Made by a program: the position numbers and the translations under genes
Shown here: piece by piece, positions 54,909 through 63,927 of the stretch
Layout: the number at the start of each line of letters is the position of its first letter
How positions within the stretch are numbered: position 1 is the stretch's first letter
Source of the DNA: an uncultured Prevotellaceae bacterium
GTDB lineage: Bacteria > Bacteroidota > Bacteroidia > Bacteroidales > Muribaculaceae
NCBI GenBank assembly: GCA_947165485.1
Contig: CAMVAP010000003.1
Location: 33,863-97,862, forward strand
Reading direction: 5' to 3'
Length of the DNA: 64,000 nucleotides
The notes under the pieces: generated by a model
What the model saw: only the letters and a program-made list of their open reading frames with translations
What the model was told of the DNA's origin: nothing
The model's database searches: none

Positions 54909-55841
54909 ATGGCTGAAAATGAAAGAGGACCTATCATGATGAAGAGGTATGTCTGGTTGATTAATACAATCTATCGGGCCAAGAGGATTTCGTTTAAGGA
55001 TATCAATGAGCGCTGGCGTAACGATTTTGACATGAGCCGAGGGGAGGATTTGTCTATCCGCACTTTCAAACGCTGGTCTGATAACATTTGGAACTTGTTC
55101 GGGCTCATCATTTCGAACGAGCATTGTGGTGATTATTGTTATTTCATCGAGAACATTGAAGACATCACTGATGGAGGGCTGCAATCGTGGCTGTTCAATA
55201 CGTTCACGGTGAGCAATGCCCTGACGGGGTGTATGAGCCTCAAGGACAGGATCCAGCTTGAGTATGTTCCTTCTGGGGAATTGTATCTGCAGTCCATCAT
55301 CGAGGCCATGAAGGAAAACCGTGTGCTCAACATCACTTACAAAAGTTATTGGGAAGACTGTCAAAATAATTATGATGTACAGCCTCTCTGTCTGAAACTG
55401 TTCCGCCAGCGATGGTACGTGATTGTTCACGGAAATGATGGAGAGGACGCCTACACATGGATCTGCGCCCTTGATCGCATTTTGTCGTTGCAGAAGACTG
55501 ATAAGATCTTCACCATGCCCAAGGATTGGGACGTTGAGGCCTATTTTGATGGATTTATCGGTGTAATTCGAAGCGAGGATTATGACAAGGAGATTGTGAC
55601 GCTTAAAGTGGAAGCCAAGCAAGCCAATTACCTGCGTGACCTCAAGATCCACCGTTCGCAGCACGAGGAGGAATGCAACGACAAGTACAGCATATTTAAA
55701 TTCTATCTACGCCCTACATTTGATTTCCAGCAGGAACTGCTCAAGTATGGTGAATATTTGGAAGTGCTCGAACCCCAGTGGCTCCGTGATGAGATGGCTG
55801 GCAGAATCCAGGAGATGTTGGACCAATACAAGGAGGATTAA
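54909..55841 (+). CDS. WYL-domain transcriptional regulator
   Basis: A 310-residue regulator. An N-terminal winged-helix part (about 10-75: YVWLINTIYRAKRISFKDIN, TFKRWSDNIWNLFGL) is followed by a WYL ligand-binding domain (about 135-225) with RQRWYVIVHGNDG and ICALDRILSL, and a C-terminal WCX region. In BrxR/CapW-type proteins the WYL domain senses nucleic acid or a nucleotide and controls defence operons. The gene's own promoter carries an inverted repeat shared with the promoters at 53936 and 61571, so autoregulation plus control of the island is plausible. The exonuclease gene starts three bases after the stop. Start 54909 is preferred; 54936 is an alternative. Confidence 0.9.
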   Translation: MAENERGPIMMKRYVWLINTIYRAKRISFKDINERWRNDFDMSRGEDLSIRTFKRWSDNIWNLFGLIISNEHCGDYCYFIENIEDITDGGLQSWLFNTFTVSNALTGCMSLKDRIQLEYVPSGELYLQSIIEAMKENRVLNITYKSYWEDCQNNYDVQPLCLKLFRQRWYVIVHGNDGEDAYTWICALDRILSLQKTDKIFTMPKDWDVEAYFDGFIGVIRSEDYDKEIVTLKVEAKQANYLRDLKIHRSQHEEECNDKYSIFKFYLRPTFDFQQELLKYGEYLEVLEPQWLRDEMAGRIQEMLDQYKED

Positions 55842-55844
55842 TCG

Positions 55845-56336
55845 ATGCAAAACTTTGCTGCGATAGATTTTGAGACGGCCAATTATGAACGCAGTTCGGT
55901 GTGCTCGGTTGGTGTGGTCATCGTTCGGGACGGAGAGATTGTGGATAAGTTCTACTCGCTCATCCAACCCGAGCCCAACTATTATAACTACTGGTGCACT
56001 CAGGTGCATGGCCTGTGCCGAACAGACACCGACGATGCCCCTGTGTTCCCCGATGTGTGGGCACAGATTGAGCCTTTGATCGAAGGTCTGCCGCTGGTTG
56101 CCCACAACCGCCCCTTTGACGAAGGTTGCCTTCGCGCCGTCTTCCGCACCTATCAAATGGATTATCCCGAGTACGAGTTCTTCGACACGCTTGCCGCATC
56201 CCGCCGCTTGCAACCCGACCTGGAAAACCATCAACTCCAGACCGTAGCTGCCGCCTGCGGCTTCCAAATGGAGAATCACCACCACGCCCTCGCCGATGCC
56301 GAAGCCTGCGCCTACATCGCGCTCCGGATTCTATAA
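55845..56336 (+). CDS. DnaQ-like DEDDh 3'-5' exonuclease
   Basis: A 163-residue single-domain exonuclease. All DEDDh residues can be seen: Asp8 and Glu10 in AAIDFETAN, Asp in VAHNRPFDEGCLR, and His and Asp in HHALADAEACAYIAL. QVHGLCRTDTDDAP is the usual segment after the first motif. It resembles the proofreading epsilon subunit or oligoribonuclease-type enzymes but has no partner-binding tail. It is encoded with the WYL regulator as one unit, so it is probably induced with it. The substrate, DNA or RNA, is unknown. A DnaE-like polymerase gene under a similar operator lies 5 kb downstream, which would make a polymerase-exonuclease pair conceivable. Confidence 0.9.
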   Translation: MQNFAAIDFETANYERSSVCSVGVVIVRDGEIVDKFYSLIQPEPNYYNYWCTQVHGLCRTDTDDAPVFPDVWAQIEPLIEGLPLVAHNRPFDEGCLRAVFRTYQMDYPEYEFFDTLAASRRLQPDLENHQLQTVAAACGFQMENHHHALADAEACAYIALRIL

Positions 56337-56416
56337 AGCAACTGATAAATCTGAATATATCTGATGGCATCAGCAATTATGTATGTCAAACTAGTAATCG
56401 TTTTCTGTTAAATATA

Positions 56417-56447
56417 TTTGATTTGAGAACAATTTGTACTAAATTTG
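56417..56447 (+). promoter_or_regulatory. Promoter of the DUF262 pair
   Basis: TTTG at 56417-56420 and TAAATTTG at 56440-56447, spacer 19, ending 19 bases before the start codon. It lacks the CAGAGG operator found at the other island promoters. Confidence 0.8.
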
Positions 56448-56466
56448 CAAATAATTTATTGGTAAT

Positions 56467-58449
56467 ATGGTAGAGAATAAGATCACGCTAAAGACTGTTG
56501 GTGAACTTCTTGGCATGAAGTTCATCATTCCTGATTATCAACGAGGTTATCGCTGGACGAAACAGCAAGTGAATGACTTGTTAAACGACCTTAATGAATT
56601 CAGAATGAAACTTGAAGAATCTAATAAGGAAGAGCAGACTTTGACTAAAAATATTAATAAAAATGAAATCGATGATTTTTATTGTCTGCAACCATTGGTC
56701 GTAAAGGAATGTATAGAAGATAAACAAAAATTCCTTGACAACCTTCCGAAAAACATTGATGATGACATTTTAAAAATAACCCGCCAAGCCATCGCAGAAG
56801 CCACCAAATGGGAAGTGATTGATGGTCAACAGCGTTTAACGACAATTTATCTAATTCTCTTTTATTTAAAGAACAATAATCAGATTGACAAAGGCTTATA
56901 TTCGATTAATTATCAAACCAAAAGAGGCTTGGATCCTTTTGTGAATGCGGTCTTTAGTGGCATAACTCAAAATGGAAATTTTGATAGATTTGTAAACGCA
57001 AATGCATCTTGGAATAATATTGATTTCTATCATGCTTTTCAAACAATTAGCGCCATATTTGAATGGTTTAAAGATAAAAACAACAGCCTTCAGCAGAATT
57101 TTGCAGAAACACTTCTTTATAAAGTGAAATTTATTTGGTATGAATCAGTTGATGAAGACCCTATTAAGGTCTTCACTCGACTTAATATCGGAAAGATTTC
57201 GTTGACAAATGCCGAACTCGTCAAATCGTTATTACTTAATCGCACGAATTTCAGTGCGTCTGACATTGACCATTTGAAACTGAGGCAGCGAGAAATTGCA
57301 AGTGAGTGGGATGTCATTGAGTATTCGTTACAAAATGATGAATTTTGGCTGTTCTTGAATAATACAGGTTATAATCGCCCAACCAGAATTGACTTCATAT
57401 TCGACTTGATTTGTGAACAAAACAAATTGGAGTTGGATAAAGAGAAATACAAACTGATAGGTTCTGATGACTATCGCACATTCCGATACTTCTACGAATA
57501 CTTTAATACTATACAATCAAGTATTAAAACATGCTGGGACGCAGTTAAAGCGTATTTTCAGACTTTTAAAGAATGGTTTGATGATTTGGAGCTCTACCAC
57601 TATGTAGGGTATTTAGTTATATATGGACACACTATTTCCGATATTGTTGCGAAATGGAACAGCTCCTTAGACAAAGAGTCTTTCGTTAGATTCTTAAAGG
57701 GGCTAATCCGCAATGAGATAAATAAGTGCCCCTCTCTTGATTTTCAATACAAAGAAGACGGCAGCGACAGGAGGGAGTGTAAGCGTATATTGCTTTTCCA
57801 TAATATCCAAACAGTGGTTAATCAAAACAAAAACAACATAGATAACGTAAAATACCAATTGGGGGTATTCTATAAATTCCCGTTCCATTTGTACAAACTC
57901 GAAGACTGGGATGTTGAACATATTAACTCGAATACAACCAATGAAGAAGATGATACTGCAACACAAAAGGAATGGTTGTTAAATGTGTATCTAAGTGCTG
58001 ACGAAGAAACACAAATCAAAATTCGTGATTATTTTGAGAAAACAGATGATGACCAGAATAGCAATCTATTCAAAAAAGTTAAAAATATTTTTCCGCAAAC
58101 TGAAGATAAAAAATGGACTCCCGAAGAAAAGAACCGGATTTGGAATTATACACTTTTGGATTCATCTACCAATCGCAGCTATGGGAATGCGATCTTTTCA
58201 GGCAAACGTCGTGTGATCATTGGCAAAGATAAGGGGCTATTAATACCAATTCCCAAAATAACTAAGGATGGCAAGCTTCAATTACCCGAAGAAACTAAGG
58301 CTAAATCTTCTTTTGTGCCACCATGTACAAAACAAGTATTTATGAAATACTATTCCTCTACAATGAGTGATGCCAACTACTGGACAAAGGTTGATGCTGA
58401 AGGCTACCAAAAGGATATAGAAAATTGTTTAAAAGAATTGGAGGATTAA
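56467..58449 (+). CDS. DUF262 and DUF1524 (HNH-like) protein, GmrSD-like
   Basis: A 660-residue protein. The N-terminal DUF262 domain has its ParB-like NTPase/DNA-binding motifs: IPDYQRGYRWTKQQV (residue 21 on) and VIDGQQRLTTIY (about 117-128), then VFTRLNIGKISLTNAELVKS. The C-terminal third contains DWDVEHINSNTTNEED (about 480-495), the His-x-Ile form of the DUF1524 HNH-type nuclease motif. This is the layout of type IV restriction enzymes such as GmrSD, BrxU and SspE relatives, which cut modified or phage DNA. A second DUF262 gene follows after three bases. Local AT content is clearly higher than in the first 50 kb, which suggests horizontal acquisition. Confidence 0.88.
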   Translation: MVENKITLKTVGELLGMKFIIPDYQRGYRWTKQQVNDLLNDLNEFRMKLEESNKEEQTLTKNINKNEIDDFYCLQPLVVKECIEDKQKFLDNLPKNIDDDILKITRQAIAEATKWEVIDGQQRLTTIYLILFYLKNNNQIDKGLYSINYQTKRGLDPFVNAVFSGITQNGNFDRFVNANASWNNIDFYHAFQTISAIFEWFKDKNNSLQQNFAETLLYKVKFIWYESVDEDPIKVFTRLNIGKISLTNAELVKSLLLNRTNFSASDIDHLKLRQREIASEWDVIEYSLQNDEFWLFLNNTGYNRPTRIDFIFDLICEQNKLELDKEKYKLIGSDDYRTFRYFYEYFNTIQSSIKTCWDAVKAYFQTFKEWFDDLELYHYVGYLVIYGHTISDIVAKWNSSLDKESFVRFLKGLIRNEINKCPSLDFQYKEDGSDRRECKRILLFHNIQTVVNQNKNNIDNVKYQLGVFYKFPFHLYKLEDWDVEHINSNTTNEEDDTATQKEWLLNVYLSADEETQIKIRDYFEKTDDDQNSNLFKKVKNIFPQTEDKKWTPEEKNRIWNYTLLDSSTNRSYGNAIFSGKRRVIIGKDKGLLIPIPKITKDGKLQLPEETKAKSSFVPPCTKQVFMKYYSSTMSDANYWTKVDAEGYQKDIENCLKELED

Positions 58450-58452
58450 ACG

Positions 58453-60996
58453 ATGGCAAATAAAACTACTTTTTGGAATTTCATAAAAAATAATCGCATT
58501 GAAATACCCATCATTCAACGCGATTATGCACAAGGTAGGGTTGGTAAAGAATACTTGCGCAAGAGTTTCTTGGGGGATTTAAAGAAAGCTTTGGACAATG
58601 ATCCACCGTTCAAAGATACTGAAATGAAGTTGGATTTTGTCTACGGTTCTATAGAAAATGGTTTTCTTCATCCACTTGATGGGCAACAGCGATTGACAAC
58701 GCTCTGGCTATTGCATTGGTACATTGCTTTAATGGCAGGGAAATTGAAAGAAGCCTCTGAAACCTTAAAACGTTTTTCTTATGAAACACGCATATCGTCG
58801 AGGGATTTTTGTGAGAACTTATGTAAGCCTGAATATTTCAGCGATTATTATTGTGGTAGCATTGTGGCATTTATAACAAGTCGCACTTGGTTTTATTCTG
58901 CCTGGAAACAAGATCCTACTATTCAGGCCATGCTGCGCATGCTGGGTGGCAGCCAAAATGATAAGAAAGCGAATAATTTAGATGGAATTGAACAAGTTTT
59001 TAAGTGTAACTGCATCCGGTTCAACCAGTGTAGTTATTTGTATTATTGGAAAAAATTGACTATCAATTGCCCGATTGGATTTTACTTTCTTTCTTTGAAT
59101 GAATTCAAATTGACTGACGACCTTTACATTAAGATGAATGCTCGTGGTAAGCAATTAACGGGTTTTGAGAACTTCAAAGCCGATTTAATAGGCTATCTCG
59201 TAAAGCAGAAAAATGAAAATTCGAACCCAGTGGAATGGGAAAACTTGTTAGATCCGTCTAATGGCATTCCAATTTCAGTGGACACCAAATGGACTAATAT
59301 TTTTTGGCAGTATAAGTCTGTTGGCATTCAAGATGGTAATGGTTTTGTCCGTAAGGATGGCCATATAGATGAAATTTACTTCGCATTTATAAACCGTTTT
59401 TTCTGGAATGAATTGTTTCTAGCAAAGGATGAAGATAAAAAGTATATCCTTGACTTGGGTGATGGGGTATTAGAAGATGGAACAAAAACGAGGACGGTCG
59501 AGAATGAGAACCAATCATATCGATATTTAAACAGAGAATACCATGATGAGTATATGGGTTTTGCTCCATACTTATATTACAGGGACCACAAAGATGCAAA
59601 AGATGAGTCGATGAGGATTCCGATTAGCTTTTTCAATGATTTGACTAAGATCTTGGATAATCATGGGGAACACCTTGAAATTCCTGAATGCAAATGGGAC
59701 AAAAGTTTTGAGTTCATTCCGAAGTATGATGTTATAAATGATAGTAATGACGTAATTAAACAGAGTGGCAGTAAAAAGACGTTAAAAATTTCGACGCTCT
59801 CACAGATTCAGCGAATTGTCTTTTTTGCTGTTTGTAAATATTTGAAAGAAGGAAAACCAGACAAGAACACCTTAGAACGATGGATGCGCGTGGTGTGGAA
59901 CCTCGTTTCTGGAGAGGGCAGTGACGGGAATTATCAAATACGCAATACTGAAGCTATGCGAAAATGCATGGAATTTATAGGCCAACTTGATAGCCACAAT
60001 GTGTATAAAAGTTTACAGGCAATGTATTCTGATCAGTTGCCAGATTCTGAATTCGGAAGACGTTGTAAAGAAGAAATTATAAAAGCCTGTTGGATTCTCT
60101 ATACAGAGAATAATCATATCACCAATAATGGACGATCATGGGAGGAAACTATAATTGAAGCTGAAAAATATGCGTTCTTTAAAGGGTCAATACGTTTCTT
60201 ATATCAAGATGCAGAAGGCAAAGTAAATTGGTGTGATTTTAATACAAAGTGGGAAAACGTAAAGAAATTCTTTGATGCAGATGGAGTAAAATATCATCTC
60301 CGTTACAATGCTAGATTGTTGAGATGTTTCATAAGTAAAGTACAAGATATCCCAAGAGAGTTTTGGTTCGGCAACGGAAGTCATTTTTGGTTGTCTGTTT
60401 TGTTGAACAATTCTTACTTAAGGCAGGTGAATGATTTTCTGCTCAATAGGAGCCTGAGGATAGTCGCCAAGAATGGTTGGGTAGCCGATGATATGCTACT
60501 GGGCTGTATTATTGAAAAAGATGAGAATTGGCACATACTAGATAGCTGGAGAGGTTATGACGTACTCACTCGCTATGTCAATAAGCAATCAGGAAAGGTT
60601 AATTCACCGAGGCAAATAGTTGTTTTAGGCCATCACAGAAATGTCGTCTTACCCAACGTGAAGGATATCACGATACGCAATGAAAATAAAATTGAAGGTT
60701 GCGACAACTATTTCTTTGGATGGGATGTCGATTTTAAATACAGTTACAATGGTAAAGTTTATTTCTTCAGATGGTATGGAGAACCAAACGATAAAAAATT
60801 AGATGTATATTTAATGGAAGAAAATTGGAATAAATATAAACAGCGCACAAATATAACCAAGTCCAAAGAAAAAGGAACAGATGAAGACAATTATTATTGT
60901 TTTCGATATTATTTTTGCCAGGGGATGTGCGTCAGGAATAACATATTTACCTGTTTTGAGCGAAATCTGCAGCGGCTTATTATCGAAGCAACATAA
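58453..60996 (+). CDS. Second DUF262 protein of the tandem pair
   Basis: An 847-residue protein. DUF262 motifs are IPIIQRDYAQGRVGKEYLRK (residue 18 on), HPLDGQQRLTTLWLLHWY (about 73) and DDLYIKMNARGKQLTGFENF (about 219). I see no DUF1524 His-Ile motif at its C-terminus, which is long and aromatic, so the nuclease function probably rests with the upstream partner. The three-base gap shows tight co-translation. Paired DUF262 genes of unequal length are seen in defence islands (established context); how this pair divides the work is not known. AT-rich like its partner. Confidence 0.87.
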   Translation: MANKTTFWNFIKNNRIEIPIIQRDYAQGRVGKEYLRKSFLGDLKKALDNDPPFKDTEMKLDFVYGSIENGFLHPLDGQQRLTTLWLLHWYIALMAGKLKEASETLKRFSYETRISSRDFCENLCKPEYFSDYYCGSIVAFITSRTWFYSAWKQDPTIQAMLRMLGGSQNDKKANNLDGIEQVFKCNCIRFNQCSYLYYWKKLTINCPIGFYFLSLNEFKLTDDLYIKMNARGKQLTGFENFKADLIGYLVKQKNENSNPVEWENLLDPSNGIPISVDTKWTNIFWQYKSVGIQDGNGFVRKDGHIDEIYFAFINRFFWNELFLAKDEDKKYILDLGDGVLEDGTKTRTVENENQSYRYLNREYHDEYMGFAPYLYYRDHKDAKDESMRIPISFFNDLTKILDNHGEHLEIPECKWDKSFEFIPKYDVINDSNDVIKQSGSKKTLKISTLSQIQRIVFFAVCKYLKEGKPDKNTLERWMRVVWNLVSGEGSDGNYQIRNTEAMRKCMEFIGQLDSHNVYKSLQAMYSDQLPDSEFGRRCKEEIIKACWILYTENNHITNNGRSWEETIIEAEKYAFFKGSIRFLYQDAEGKVNWCDFNTKWENVKKFFDADGVKYHLRYNARLLRCFISKVQDIPREFWFGNGSHFWLSVLLNNSYLRQVNDFLLNRSLRIVAKNGWVADDMLLGCIIEKDENWHILDSWRGYDVLTRYVNKQSGKVNSPRQIVVLGHHRNVVLPNVKDITIRNENKIEGCDNYFFGWDVDFKYSYNGKVYFFRWYGEPNDKKLDVYLMEENWNKYKQRTNITKSKEKGTDEDNYYCFRYYFCQGMCVRNNIFTCFERNLQRLIIEAT

Positions 60997-61025
60997 TAAA
61001 AGCACATTGTAACCAATTAAGAAGC

Positions 61026-61538
61026 GTGCTTCAGTTCATTTCTAATAGTGACCATTATGGGGAGGTGCTTGGCCGGGTGCAGTCAGTGAAGCGCTCGTTG
61101 TGGATTGGGACGGCCGACATTAAGGACCTGTATGTGAAGGTCGGGAAGGAGAAAAAGCCTTTCCTGGCGCTGATTGCTTTGCTGATTCGGCGAGGGGTTG
61201 AGGTGAGGCTGATTCATGCTAAGGAGCCGGGGCCGAACTTCAGGGAGGACTTTGACAGGTATCCCGTGCTGTATGACCGGTTGGAGCGGGTGCTGTGTCC
61301 CAGGGTGCACTTCAAGATGCTGGTGTTTGACTGCGAGGAGGTCTATATCGGCAGCGCTAACCTCACGGGCGCAGGCATCGGCATGAAGAGCAGCGATAAG
61401 CGCAACTTCGAGGCGGGCATCCTGACCGATGAGTCACAGATCGTCGAGCAGGCCATGAAGCAGTTTGACGACGTCAGGATCGGCAAACACTGCAAAACCT
61501 GCCGCCGCAAAGACTACTGCCCAGACCCCATCGTATAA
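61026..61538 (+). CDS. Phospholipase-D-like nuclease-fold protein, single HKD motif
   Basis: A 170-residue PLD-superfamily protein. One HKD motif is complete: VHFKMLVFD (His95, Lys97, Asp102) followed by YIGSANLTGAG. Single-motif members act as dimers and include nucleases such as Nuc and BfiI. The C-terminus carries three cysteines in CKTCRRKDYC that could form a small zinc site. The start used is a GTG at 61026, 29 bases after the DUF262 stop; no ATG fits upstream. GC content is higher than in the DUF262 genes, so it may have a different origin. A defence or DNA-repair nuclease is likely, but a phosphatidyl-transferase cannot be excluded. Confidence 0.82.
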   Translation: MLQFISNSDHYGEVLGRVQSVKRSLWIGTADIKDLYVKVGKEKKPFLALIALLIRRGVEVRLIHAKEPGPNFREDFDRYPVLYDRLERVLCPRVHFKMLVFDCEEVYIGSANLTGAGIGMKSSDKRNFEAGILTDESQIVEQAMKQFDDVRIGKHCKTCRRKDYCPDPIV

Positions 61539-61570
61539 GTTTTTTCAAGAAAAATCATCATCATGACGCG

Positions 61571-61608
61571 CCTCTGCCACAGGATGGCAGGGGTCGTCTC
61601 TTTCTTTG
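61571..61608 (+). promoter_or_regulatory. Operator-promoter, site 3 (DnaE-like gene)
   Basis: CCTCTG (61571-61576), 11 bases, CAGGGG (61588-61593), 11 bases, then TTTG of TTTCTTTG (61601-61608). The geometry is identical to sites 1 and 2. The -7 box has one mismatch. Confidence 0.7.
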
Positions 61609-61639
61609 CACCAATAACAACACTTAATAGATTAGACCA

Positions 61640-63916
61640 ATGGAAGATTTTGTACATTTGAATGTTCATACACACTACTCAATATATGGAGGGCTGTCCC
61701 GTGTTCAAGAACTAGTAGTTAAGGCCATCAACTGTGGCATGCGCGGAATGGCGATAACTGATTATGGCAACATGTTTGGTATTAAAGAGTTTCATGAATA
61801 TGTTCGTCTCATGAATCGGATTCACAAGGATGAAGGATTGGAACCATTTAAGCCCATCTTCGGCTGCGAACTTTTTGTTGCCCGACTGAAAGAGCAAAGA
61901 TCACATTTATTAGAAGATTACGGTTTTCATCTTACGGTTTTAGCGAAGAACCTTCAAGGCTATAGAAATTTAGTCAAAATAGTCAGCAATGCTAATGTTG
62001 ATGGCTGGTACCTTAAGCCTAGAACCGATCGAGTTGATTTGGAGAAATATCACGAGGGCTTAATTGTGCTTTCTGGAGATTTGGCTGGAGAAGTTCCTTT
62101 CAGAATATCAGACAACGATGAAAAGGGAACACGAGAAGCCATTGAGTGGTACCATAACTTGTTTGGCGATGATTATTATTTGGAGTTGCAGCGCCACGAA
62201 GTTAAAGATCCATCCATTCGAGCCAACCGTAACACTATTGTAAAGCAAAACCAAGTTAATAATGTCCTTGTTCGACTGGCAAAGGAATATGGCATCAAGC
62301 TGGTTGCTACCAATGATGTGTTTTTCACCAATGAGGAAGATGCAGAAAAACACGATTACAAAATTTGCGTAGATACTCAACGCAATTATGAAGACAACGA
62401 TAGATTCTTTTATACTAAGCAAGAATGGTTGAAGAGCCGTGAGGAAATGAATGAAGTATTCCATGATATTCCTGAAGCTCTATCAAACACGGTGGAGATA
62501 CTTGATAAGGTTGAGTTTTACAATATTGACCACGATGAGGTAGTTCCTCCTTTCCCTATTCCCAAAGAATGTGGTTCTAAAGAAGAGTATCTTGATAAAC
62601 TGGTATATGCAGGAGCCGCTCGAATATATGGTGAAAACCCGCCTCGTCAGGTAGTAAACCGCCTTGGTTATGAAATGGATGTCATCAAACAAAATGGATT
62701 CTCCGATTACTTGCTGATCATTCAGGACATTGTAAATCATGCTCGACATGAAATGGACATGATGGTCGGTCCTAGCCGTGGCCCCGTATCGGGCAGTTTG
62801 GTTGCATACTGTCTCGGGATCACGACAATAGACCCTCTAAAGTACGGTCTGCTATTTGAACGTTTCATGAGTCCTGACTGCAATAGCTTGCCTCATATAG
62901 GTGTTGATATTGATGTGGACGGATTTGAGAGTCTATATGACTGGGTAGTTGATAGGTTTGGGAAAGACAATTGCGCTCGATTGATATCGTTTTTAAAGTT
63001 TCGCAATCTGAGAAAGGACCCTCAAAAGTACGCAAGAGCATTAAAAGGCATTAATAAGGAGTGGGACATTATGCCTCGCTTTTTCTTCATAAGTAACGGA
63101 CCCGTCTGTAATTGGGTTCCAGTCATGAAGTTCATGCGAAAAGATGATACAGCAGTTCTGTGCACTCAATATGAAGATGTGTGTTCAACTGGGCTAGTTG
63201 AGATGGATTTTATGGGGCTGAGAATCCTATCAGCCATCAAGACTGCATGTAAAAACATCAAGCAGACTCATGGATACTCCATAGATATAGATGCAATTCC
63301 CATCGATGACAAGAAAACCTTTGAGTTGCTTCAACAAGGAGATACGGAACACGTCTATCTGTTCCACTCAAAAGCAATGCAGCAATACCTGCGAGAACTG
63401 CATCCCACAACTCTTGAGCATCTTTCAGCACTATATGCTCTATCCTGGGAGTCTCGCTTTGTAAGTAAAAGAAAATTGCGACATTTTATCGCTAGAAAAA
63501 ATGGCAAAGAAAAGATTGAATACACGCTTCCGTGTATGGAATCATATCTAAATGAGACTTATTGCATTGGGGTTTATCAAGAACAGATGATGCAAATGTC
63601 TCAACACATTGCCGGTTTCACAAAAGCAGAAAGCGAAGAATTAAGAAAAGCTTTGAATAAACGTGATTCATTTAAGAGTCATCAGTTTGAACAGCTGTTC
63701 TATGAACGAGGCAAAAAGAATGGTTATAATGCTGGCGATTTACAGACTATATGGACACAATGGTATGAAGTATTTGGATACAATTTCAAAAAAGCTCAGG
63801 CAGTTTCCTATGCTTTGTTGGCTTACCAATCAGCCTACCTCAAAGCAAACTATCGGGAAGAATACGAGAAAGCAATCACTCATGTGAAAATGAAAAGGAG
63901 CGATTTCTCTCTTTGA
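61640..63916 (+). CDS. Shortened DnaE-like DNA polymerase III alpha paralogue
   Basis: A 758-residue relative of DnaE, against more than 1150 in the replicative enzyme. Residues 1-270 are a PHP domain: FVHLNVHTHYS with Asn8 where active PHP has His, and AITDYGNMFG with Tyr for His, so its metal site is impaired. The C-family polymerase core follows with VGPSRGPVSGSLVAYCLGIT. The palm Asp motif is SLPHIGVDIDVDG (Asp423, 425, 427), shifted against the standard PDxDxD. The third Asp is in GLVEMDFMGLRIL (Asp523). The stretch between them is about 100 residues instead of about 150 and lacks the HAGGVVI-type motif. The protein ends right after the fingers (YALLAYQSAYLKANY), with no HhH, OB or tau-binding domain. 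It is therefore not replicative DnaE; repair or defence polymerase, possibly weak or inactive. Confidence 0.83.
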   Translation: MEDFVHLNVHTHYSIYGGLSRVQELVVKAINCGMRGMAITDYGNMFGIKEFHEYVRLMNRIHKDEGLEPFKPIFGCELFVARLKEQRSHLLEDYGFHLTVLAKNLQGYRNLVKIVSNANVDGWYLKPRTDRVDLEKYHEGLIVLSGDLAGEVPFRISDNDEKGTREAIEWYHNLFGDDYYLELQRHEVKDPSIRANRNTIVKQNQVNNVLVRLAKEYGIKLVATNDVFFTNEEDAEKHDYKICVDTQRNYEDNDRFFYTKQEWLKSREEMNEVFHDIPEALSNTVEILDKVEFYNIDHDEVVPPFPIPKECGSKEEYLDKLVYAGAARIYGENPPRQVVNRLGYEMDVIKQNGFSDYLLIIQDIVNHARHEMDMMVGPSRGPVSGSLVAYCLGITTIDPLKYGLLFERFMSPDCNSLPHIGVDIDVDGFESLYDWVVDRFGKDNCARLISFLKFRNLRKDPQKYARALKGINKEWDIMPRFFFISNGPVCNWVPVMKFMRKDDTAVLCTQYEDVCSTGLVEMDFMGLRILSAIKTACKNIKQTHGYSIDIDAIPIDDKKTFELLQQGDTEHVYLFHSKAMQQYLRELHPTTLEHLSALYALSWESRFVSKRKLRHFIARKNGKEKIEYTLPCMESYLNETYCIGVYQEQMMQMSQHIAGFTKAESEELRKALNKRDSFKSHQFEQLFYERGKKNGYNAGDLQTIWTQWYEVFGYNFKKAQAVSYALLAYQSAYLKANYREEYEKAITHVKMKRSDFSL

Positions 63917-63927
63917 GTGTAAGCATT

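Noticed and set aside
61640..63916. The replicative DNA polymerase III alpha subunit
   Set aside because: Too short by about 400 residues, lacks the C-terminal domains and has altered PHP and palm motifs.
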